43,051 bases of DNA from an uncultured Prevotellaceae bacterium. Lineage in GTDB: Bacteria > Bacteroidota > Bacteroidia > Bacteroidales > Bacteroidaceae. The stretch covers positions 1 through 43,051 of the forward strand of contig CACXUV010000007.1 in assembly GCA_902770845.1 (NCBI GenBank), read 5' to 3'. Positions 37,150 to 43,051 of the stretch are shown here, piece after piece (the first letter of the stretch is position 1; every line of letters starts with the position of its first letter). The notes under the pieces are model-generated. The model was given only the letters and a program-made list of their open reading frames with translations. It had not been told where the DNA came from and ran no database searches. Both the position numbers and the translations under genes were made by a program.

Positions 37150-40100
37150 ATGACATTTACAAACTTTATCAAACGCCCGGTACTGTCGACGGTGATCTCC
37201 ATCCTCATCGTCCTGCTGGGTTTCATCGGGTTGGTGTCGCTGCCCATTGAGCAGTACCCCGATATTGCACCGCCCACGGTGGTGGTCTACACCAGCTATC
37301 CCGGTGCCGATGCCGAGACGGTGAAAAACTCTGTGATCACTCCGCTCGAAGAGAGCATCAACGGTGTGGAAGGCATGGACTACATCACATCAACGGCCTC
37401 TTCCGGTTCGGCCCAGATGAGCATTCTGTTCCGCCAGGGCATGAACGCCGACATGTGTGCCGTGAACGTGCAGAACCGCGTGAGCCAGGCCCAGGCACTG
37501 CTGCCGGCCGAAGTGACGCGCATCGGCGTCACGGTGATGAAGCGCCAGACCTCGCAGGTGCTGATGTTCACCCTGACCAGCGACGGCCGCTACGACGACG
37601 AGTTCCTGACCAACTATAACAACATCAACATCATTCCGGCCGTGAAGCGTATTCAGGGCGTGGGCGACGTGCAGAGCCCCGGTCTGAAGACCTACTCCAT
37701 GCGCATCTGGCTGAAGCCCGACGTGATGAAGCAGTACAACCTGATGCCAAGCGACATCAGCGGACTGCTGGCCGAACAGAACATTGAGGCCGCACCGGGC
37801 AACTTCGGACAGGAGAGCGACGTGGCCTATGAATATGCCATGCGCTACACGGGCCGATTCAAGACCCCCGAGGAGTTTGGCAACATCGTCATTTCGAGCG
37901 ATGCCAACGGACAGACACTGAAACTGAAGGACGTGGCCAAGATTGAACTGGGCGGACAGCAGTACACCGTGTCGATGAAGAACAACAACATCCCGTCGGT
38001 GATGGGCATGGTGCAGCAGATTGCGGGCTCCAACGCCAACGAGATTGCCAAGCAGGTGAAGGCCGAACTGGAAGAGCAGGCCAAGCTGTTCCCACCGGGC
38101 ATGTTCTACAAGATAAACTACGACGTGACCGAGTTCCTTTATGCCTCGATCGAGGAAGTGGTGTTCACCCTGCTGTTCACCCTCTTCCTGGTGTTCATCG
38201 TGATCTATGTGTTCCTGCAGGACTGGCGCTCAACGCTCATCCCGCTCATTGCCGTGCCGGTGTCGCTCATTGGTACGTTCTTCTTCCTGAGCGTCTTTGG
38301 CTTCTCCATCAACCTGCTCACGCTGTCGGCCTTGCTGCTGGCCATCGCCATCGTGGTGGACGATGCCATCGTGGTGGTCGAGGCCGTACACGCCAAGCTG
38401 GACCAGGGCTACAAGTCGTCACTCACGGCTTCGATCGACGCCATGAACGAGATTTCGGGCGCCATCATTTCCATCACGCTCGTGATGGCATCGGTGTTCA
38501 TCCCCGTGTCGTTCATCGGCGGCACCAGCGGCACGTTCTACCGCGAGTTTGGTGTGACGATGGCCGTGTCTATCTTCATCTCGGCACTGAACGCCCTGAC
38601 GCTGTCGCCCGCCCTGTGTGCCATCTTCCTGAAGCCCCACGACAAGGAGGGCCACGAAGTGAAGATGTCGCGCATCGACCGCTTCCATGCGGCCTTCAAC
38701 ACGGCCTACGACAAAATACTGGCCAAGTATAAGGGCAACGTGGAGAAACTGGTGCGCAAGCCCATTGCGGTGATAACGACGGTCGTCATAGCCATTGTGG
38801 TGCTGGTGGGTGCCTTTGCCGGAACAAAGACGGGTCTGGTGCCCGATGAAGACACCGGCACGGTGTTCTGCACCATCAGCATGCCGCCGGCAACATCTGT
38901 GGCACGCACGCGCCAGGTCATTGACGAGGTGGACAAGATTCTGGCTGCCGACCCTGCCATCCAGAGCCGTGAGCAGATTCAGGGCTACAACTTCATAGCC
39001 GGTGCCGGTTCGGACCAGGCCACGTTCATCATCAAGCTGAAGCCCTTCTCGGAGCGCCAGAAAGGCTTCTGGTGGAAGCTTTCGGGACTGTGGGAAGGCG
39101 ACGGCATCTACCGCTTCTTCATCAACCCGCTCGATGCTCAGATGGTGGTGGCACAGATCTTCATCAAGACGGCCCACATCAAGGATGCAAAAATCCTGGC
39201 CTTCTCGCCGCCAATGATTCCCGGCTTCTCGGCCAACAGCGGCGTGTCGATGGTGATGCAGGACCGCACGGGCGGCGACCTGAACAAGTTCTTCGGCATT
39301 GTGCAGGAATACCTGACCGAACTGAACAAGCGTCCGGAGTTCCAGATGACCATGACCTCCTATAACCCCAACTACCCGCAGTACATGATTCATGTAGACG
39401 TGGCCAAGTGTAAGCAGAGCGGCATTTCGCCTTCTACGGTGCTGAGCACGCTGCAGGGCTACTACGGCGGTCTTTATGCCTCGAACTTCAATGCCTACGG
39501 CAAGCTCTACCGCGTGATGGTGCAGGGCACGCCCGAAAGCCGCATGACGCCCGAGAGCCTGAAGAGCATCTACGTGCGCACGCCGAAGGGCATGTCGCCC
39601 GTTGAGGAGTTCTGCCGCATGGAGCGCGTCTATGGCCCGTCGAACATCAACCGCTTCAACCTGTTCACCTCTATTAATATCACGGGTACGGTGGCCGACG
39701 GCTACTCCACGGGTGAAGCCATCAAGGCTGCTCAGGAGGTGGCTGCCAACGTGCTGCCCACGGGCTACTCCTACGACTATCAGGGTCTGACGCGTGAGGA
39801 GGCCAAGGCATCGAACACCACGGGCATCATCTTCCTGCTGTGCTTCATCTTCATCTATCTCATTCTGTCGGCTCAGTACGAATCCTACATCCTGCCGCTG
39901 GCCGTGGTGCTGTCGGTGCCGTTCGGTCTGGCTGGCTGCTTCGGCTTCACGGCCCTGTTTGGCCACGCCAACGACATATACATGCAGATTTCGCTCATCA
40001 TGCTGATTGGCCTGCTGGCCAAGAACGCCATCCTGATCGTAGAGTTTGCACTGGAACGCCGCCGCACGGGCATGGCCATTTCGTGGGCTGCCGTGCTGGG

Positions 40101-40407
40101 TGCATCGGCTCGTCTGCGTCCTATTTTGATGACATCGCTGGCCATGATCATCGGTCTGCTGCCAATGATGTTTGCCAGCGGTGTGGGCAAGAACGGCAAC
40201 CAGACACTGGGTGCTGCCGCCGTGGGCGGCATGCTGCTGGGCACGCTGTTCCAGATTATTGTGGTGCCTGGACTGTTTGTCATTTTCCAGAGCCTGCAGG
40301 AGCGCATCAGCCCGATGAAGTTTGAAGGCGACGAAGAGAATCCCGACGTGACTACCGAGCTGCAGCAGTATGCCAAACGCCCGGTGGACTATGAACTACA
40401 GAAATGA
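37150..40407 (+). CDS. RND multidrug efflux pump, inner-membrane subunit (AcrB/HAE1 type)
   Basis: 1085 residues, slightly longer than E. coli AcrB (1049). The N-terminus FIKRPVLSTVISILIVLLG is the first transmembrane helix. The proton-relay residues are present: D404/D405 in IVVDDAIVVVE (TM4) and K958 in LAKNAILIVEFALERRR (TM10). Two large periplasmic loops and twelve predicted helices fit a drug/proton antiporter of the hydrophobe/amphiphile family. The substrate range cannot be read from the sequence. The 40-bp spacer after the adaptor gene has a loose CAACTC repeat; the outer-membrane factor follows 42 bp later. Regulation appears to rest on the single promoter ahead of the adaptor gene. 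Confidence 0.96.
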   Translation: MTFTNFIKRPVLSTVISILIVLLGFIGLVSLPIEQYPDIAPPTVVVYTSYPGADAETVKNSVITPLEESINGVEGMDYITSTASSGSAQMSILFRQGMNADMCAVNVQNRVSQAQALLPAEVTRIGVTVMKRQTSQVLMFTLTSDGRYDDEFLTNYNNINIIPAVKRIQGVGDVQSPGLKTYSMRIWLKPDVMKQYNLMPSDISGLLAEQNIEAAPGNFGQESDVAYEYAMRYTGRFKTPEEFGNIVISSDANGQTLKLKDVAKIELGGQQYTVSMKNNNIPSVMGMVQQIAGSNANEIAKQVKAELEEQAKLFPPGMFYKINYDVTEFLYASIEEVVFTLLFTLFLVFIVIYVFLQDWRSTLIPLIAVPVSLIGTFFFLSVFGFSINLLTLSALLLAIAIVVDDAIVVVEAVHAKLDQGYKSSLTASIDAMNEISGAIISITLVMASVFIPVSFIGGTSGTFYREFGVTMAVSIFISALNALTLSPALCAIFLKPHDKEGHEVKMSRIDRFHAAFNTAYDKILAKYKGNVEKLVRKPIAVITTVVIAIVVLVGAFAGTKTGLVPDEDTGTVFCTISMPPATSVARTRQVIDEVDKILAADPAIQSREQIQGYNFIAGAGSDQATFIIKLKPFSERQKGFWWKLSGLWEGDGIYRFFINPLDAQMVVAQIFIKTAHIKDAKILAFSPPMIPGFSANSGVSMVMQDRTGGDLNKFFGIVQEYLTELNKRPEFQMTMTSYNPNYPQYMIHVDVAKCKQSGISPSTVLSTLQGYYGGLYASNFNAYGKLYRVMVQGTPESRMTPESLKSIYVRTPKGMSPVEEFCRMERVYGPSNINRFNLFTSINITGTVADGYSTGEAIKAAQEVAANVLPTGYSYDYQGLTREEAKASNTTGIIFLLCFIFIYLILSAQYESYILPLAVVLSVPFGLAGCFGFTALFGHANDIYMQISLIMLIGLLAKNAILIVEFALERRRTGMAISWAAVLGASARLRPILMTSLAMIIGLLPMMFASGVGKNGNQTLGAAAVGGMLLGTLFQIIVVPGLFVIFQSLQERISPMKFEGDEENPDVTTELQQYAKRPVDYELQK

Positions 40408-40449
40408 TTAAAAAATTAAATAAGGAGAAAATTAAAAAAACGGAAAAGT

Positions 40450-41847
40450 ATGAAGCATTTAATTTTTAAATATTTTAATTTTTTAATTGCTGCAACGCTG
40501 CTCACCAGTTGCGGTCTCTACGGCAAGTATGAGCGCCCCGACGAGGTGAACACCAAAGGACTGTTTCGCGACATTGTGAACGATGGCGACACCCTGCAGG
40601 TGAACAGCGACGAGAACTTTGGCAACCTGACCTGGCGCGAGGTGTTCACCGACGCACAGCTGCAGGGACTCATCGAAACAGCACTGCAAAACAACACAGA
40701 CCTGCGGAACGCTGCCCTGAACGTGAAGATGATGGAAACGGCACTCACCGTGGCCAAGCTGGCGTTCCTGCCTTCGCTGGCTGTGGCACCACAGGGCACC
40801 ATCAGCAAGGTGATGACCGACGGCTCCACGGCGTCGAAGACCTATCAGCTGCCCATTGCGGCCACATGGAACGTGGATCTCTTTGGCAACCTGCTCTCGA
40901 CCAAGCGCTCGGCCCAGATGCAACTGCTGGCCACAAAGGACTATCAGGTGGCCGTGAAAACCAACATCATCTGTGGTGTGGCCAACCTGTACTACACCTT
41001 GATGATGCTCGACGAGCAGCTGGCCATCGTGACCGACATGGAACGGCTGACAAAGGAGACCTGGAACATGATGAAACTGCAGAAGGACCTGGGCCGCGCC
41101 CGTTCCACCAGCGTGCAAAGCGCCGAGGCCAACTACTATTCGGTGCAGGCACAGGCCGTGGACCTGCGACGCCAGATTCGCGAAATGGAAAACTCGATGT
41201 CGCTGCTGCTGAACGAAGCCGGACACAAGATTGAACGCGGAAAGCTCTACAGCCAGTCGCTGCCGCAGAAGTTTGCAACGGGCGTTGGCATACAGCTGCT
41301 GAGCAACCGCGCCGACGTGCATGCTGCAGAAATGGCACTGGCACAGTGCTTCTACGACGTTGAGACGGCTCGCTCACGCTTCTACCCCAACATCACGGTG
41401 ACGGGTTCGGCCACATTCACCAACAACCTGGGCGTGGTGGTGAATCCTGGCAAGTGGCTGCTCTCGGCCGTGGGATCGCTCACACAGCCCATCTTCCAGC
41501 ACGGACAGATTGTGGCCGGGCTGAAGGTGGCCAAGATGCAGGAGGAACAGGCGTTCAACAAGTGGCAGAACCTGATTCTGAAGGCTGGCAACGAGGTGTC
41601 GAACGCATTGCTGCTCTACAACGCAAGCGACGAGAAAGCCAAACTCGAGGCCAAGCAGGTGAAGGTGCTGGAACAGAACGTTACCGACACCAAGCAGCTC
41701 TACACCTCGAAGGGCAGCACCTATCTGGAGGTGATTCAGGCCGAAAGCAGCCTGCTGAACGCACGCATCTCGAAAGTCACCGACGACTTCACGAAGATGC
41801 AGGCTGTGGTCAACCTGTATCAGGCACTGGGAGGCGGCTCGAAGTAA
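40450..41847 (+). CDS. RND efflux outer-membrane factor (TolC/OprM/NodT-type lipoprotein)
   Basis: 465 residues. The lipoprotein signal ends LLTSC with the lipidated cysteine C21. Two repeats of the outer-membrane efflux protein fold are visible (~60-245 and ~270-460), each with long amphipathic helices such as LIETALQNNTDLRNAALNVKMMETAL and ADVHAAEMALAQCFYDVETARSRFYPNITVTGSATF. The ending LYQALGGGSK matches the NodT/OprM subfamily. It forms the outer-membrane channel of the tripartite pump with the two preceding gene products. Its 5' coding start is AT-rich (atttttaaatattttaattttttaatt), unlike the rest of the gene. Confidence 0.94.
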   Translation: MKHLIFKYFNFLIAATLLTSCGLYGKYERPDEVNTKGLFRDIVNDGDTLQVNSDENFGNLTWREVFTDAQLQGLIETALQNNTDLRNAALNVKMMETALTVAKLAFLPSLAVAPQGTISKVMTDGSTASKTYQLPIAATWNVDLFGNLLSTKRSAQMQLLATKDYQVAVKTNIICGVANLYYTLMMLDEQLAIVTDMERLTKETWNMMKLQKDLGRARSTSVQSAEANYYSVQAQAVDLRRQIREMENSMSLLLNEAGHKIERGKLYSQSLPQKFATGVGIQLLSNRADVHAAEMALAQCFYDVETARSRFYPNITVTGSATFTNNLGVVVNPGKWLLSAVGSLTQPIFQHGQIVAGLKVAKMQEEQAFNKWQNLILKAGNEVSNALLLYNASDEKAKLEAKQVKVLEQNVTDTKQLYTSKGSTYLEVIQAESSLLNARISKVTDDFTKMQAVVNLYQALGGGSK

Positions 41848-41877
41848 TTCATCATTCACAATTCATCATTCATCATT
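41848..41877 (+). repeat. Short attcatcatt-type repeat in the OMF-LpxA spacer
   Basis: The 30-bp spacer consists of repeated attcatcatt/attcacaatt/attcatcattcatcatt words running up to the next start codon. It is the third kind of low-complexity repeat filling an intra-operon spacer in this window. Confidence 0.65.
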
Positions 41878-42657
41878 ATGGCAAGCGAAATAAGTCCAAA
41901 AGCCGAAATAAGCACTAACGCAAAAATCGGCAACAACTGCAAGATATTTCCCTTCGTCTACATCGAAGACGATGTGGTCATCGGCGACAACTGCATCATC
42001 TTTCCCTTCGTGAGCATCCTGAACGGAACCCGCATGGGCAACAACAACAAGGTGCACCAGGGAAGCGTGATCGGAGCATTGCCACAGGACTTTGACTTCC
42101 GTGGCGAAAAGTCGGAGTGCATCATTGGCAACAACAACATCATTCGCGAAAACGTGGTCATCAACCGCGCCACCCACACGGGCGGACAAACGGTGATTGG
42201 CAACGACAACGTGCTGATGGAAGGTGCCCACATTTCGCACGACACCAAGGTGGCCGACCGCTGCGTGTTTGGCTATGGCACCAAGATTGCCGGCGACTGC
42301 TACATCCAGGATGGCGTGATCTTCTCGTCGTCGGTCATTGAGAATGCAAAGACACGCGTGGGGCGTGGAGCCATGATTCAGGCAGGAACCACCTTCTCGA
42401 AGGATGTGCCCCCCTACATCATCTGCACCAAGCGCAGCGAATATGGCGGCGTGAACTACACCATGGGCCGCAGCTACGGCGTGGATGAGAAGATTCTGAA
42501 GCACATTGCCAACGCCTACCGACTGGTGTACCTGGGCAACACCTCGCTCTTCGATGCCGTGAAGCAGATCGAGGAACAGGTGCCCGACAGTGCTGAGATT
42601 CGCAACATCATCCAATTCATGCGCGAAACGAAACTGGGCATCATTGCCAAGATGTAA
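41878..42657 (+). CDS. lpxA: LpxA-family acyl-[ACP]--UDP-N-acetylglucosamine O-acyltransferase
   Basis: 259 residues, close to E. coli LpxA (262). Residues ~8-190 are hexapeptide repeats ([IV]-G-x-x-x-x) forming a left-handed beta-helix. The LpxA-specific insert PQDFDFRGEKSECIIGNNN is present, and the catalytic histidine is H121 in GAHISHDTKV. The C-terminal ~65 residues are the helical acyl-ACP-binding part (IANAYRLVYLGNTSLFDAVKQIEEQV). It should add the 3-O-acyl chain in the first step of lipid A synthesis in the cytoplasm. Bacteroidetes usually encode LpxA next to lpxD and the lpxC-fabZ fusion, so this copy behind an RND operon may be a second paralogue. A terminator follows. Confidence 0.85.
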   Translation: MASEISPKAEISTNAKIGNNCKIFPFVYIEDDVVIGDNCIIFPFVSILNGTRMGNNNKVHQGSVIGALPQDFDFRGEKSECIIGNNNIIRENVVINRATHTGGQTVIGNDNVLMEGAHISHDTKVADRCVFGYGTKIAGDCYIQDGVIFSSSVIENAKTRVGRGAMIQAGTTFSKDVPPYIICTKRSEYGGVNYTMGRSYGVDEKILKHIANAYRLVYLGNTSLFDAVKQIEEQVPDSAEIRNIIQFMRETKLGIIAKM

Positions 42658-42691
42658 CAGCACAAACACTGCTCTGAGCATTTTATATCAG

Positions 42692-42780
42692 AAACTGCGA
42701 ATTTTACGGATTTGCCCCAACAGTTTCCGGCAACAGGCTGGAACGCAATGTGCAGACCGTGAAATTCGCAGTTTTTCTTT
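42692..42780 (+). terminator. Terminator after the RND-lpxA operon
   Basis: Arms 42692-42709 (AAACTGCGAATTTTACGG) and 42757-42774 (CCGTGAAATTCGCAGTTT) pair over 18 bp with one wobble, enclosing a 47-nt loop, and are followed by a T-rich tract (TTTTTCTTTT). The long loop is unusual but the stem and T tract fit a terminator. Confidence 0.8.
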
Positions 42781-42832
42781 TGTCAAGTAAAGTTTTTACG
42801 GCATTTCGTATGGATAATTAAAAGAAAATGTG

Positions 42833-42840
42833 TAATTTTG
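42833..42840 (+). promoter_or_regulatory. -7 box of the EIIC gene promoter
   Basis: TAATTTTG matches TAnnTTTG, 42 bp before the start at 42883. No clear -33 element was found at the expected distance. Confidence 0.55.
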
Positions 42841-42882
42841 CAGGGAATCTACACTAAAACAAACATTTTATCGATAAAACAA

Positions 42883-43051
42883 ATGGAACAAGTATTTAGT
42901 TACATCATTAGTTTGGGTGCATCGGTGATGATGCCTATCCTCTTTACCATCATTGGCCTGTGCATTGGCATGAAGTTTGGCAAAGCCCTGAAAAGCGGTC
43001 TCTATGTGGGCGTGGGCTTCATTGGCCTGAACGTGGTGACAAAACTGCTCA
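42883..43051 (+). CDS. PTS EIIC component, galactitol/ascorbate-like family (N-terminal part, cut by window end)
   Basis: Only 56 codons are visible. The protein begins MEQVFSYIISLGASVMMPI and continues with two hydrophobic segments separated by GMKFGKALKSGLYVGVGFIGLNVV. This pattern matches the start of the GatC-type EIIC sugar-transport subunit, which has the same G-x-x-v-m-l-P-I and K-x-G-D/K...K-x-G-L-h-x-G-x-G-F-x-G arrangement. It would be an integral inner-membrane permease. PTS sugar uptake is rare in Bacteroidetes and such EIIC genes may lack EIIA/EIIB partners; the downstream genes are not visible. It has its own promoter and follows a terminator, so it is a separate unit. Confidence 0.75.
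   Translation, partial: MEQVFSYIISLGASVMMPILFTIIGLCIGMKFGKALKSGLYVGVGFIGLNVVTKLL

Overview
The window looks like a chromosomal segment of a Bacteroidales bacterium, most likely Prevotella-like (Prevotellaceae). Several starts are preceded by the Bacteroidetes -7 box TAnnTTTG. The surface proteins end in the short Prevotella/Bacteroides C-terminal block (Y-x-L-x-G-x-R/K ... G-x-Y-I/V ... GKK). BspA-type leucine-rich repeats, GH97, GH106, a DPE2-like MalQ and a cohesin-like/dockerin-like module set all fit. Third codon positions are GC-rich. I see no tRNA, rRNA, CRISPR array or insertion sequence.

Layout. 1-743: 3' end of a secreted protein, then a hairpin terminator. 948-6525 (+): arginine/proline cluster argR, GNAT acyltransferase, argG, argC, argD, proC, closed by a 22-bp-stem bidirectional terminator. 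6649-20154 (-): two very large exported proteins, an LRR/dockerin protein (1796 aa) followed by a 2685-aa multidomain protein. 20726-23134 (+): XRE-cupin regulator and acyl-CoA ligase. 23148-29569 (-): malQ, ABC exporter and GH97 glucosidase. 29725-33189 (+): GH106 enzyme, divergent from malQ. 33241-35241 (-): secreted alpha-amylase with a starch-binding module. 35946-42657 (+): RND efflux operon (adaptor, pump, outer-membrane factor) followed by an LpxA-family acyltransferase. 42883-end (+): start of a galactitol-type PTS EIIC.

How the genes work together. The arginine cluster takes glutamate through N-acylated intermediates towards ornithine and citrulline-to-argininosuccinate; the carbamoyltransferase and lyase are not in the window. 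The alpha-glucan genes (amylase, GH97, MalQ) form a starch-use set. It is tied together by a perfect 16-bp LacI-type palindrome that occurs identically in the malQ/GH106 divergent promoter region and upstream of the amylase. The RND trio is a complete tripartite pump.

The most unusual signal is non-coding. The two largest intergenic regions (20155-20725 and 35242-35945) carry two copies of one element. Its core is a tandem array of exact 22-bp units, each with an inverted repeat of the form CAACGGGG-C-CCCCGTTG. There are 5 units in one copy and 6 in the other, and both landmarks flanking the array lie at identical distances (68 bp on one side, 95 bp on the other). I do not recognise this element. 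Several intra-operon spacers also carry their own short tandem repeats, including two with CG spaced exactly 8 bp apart.
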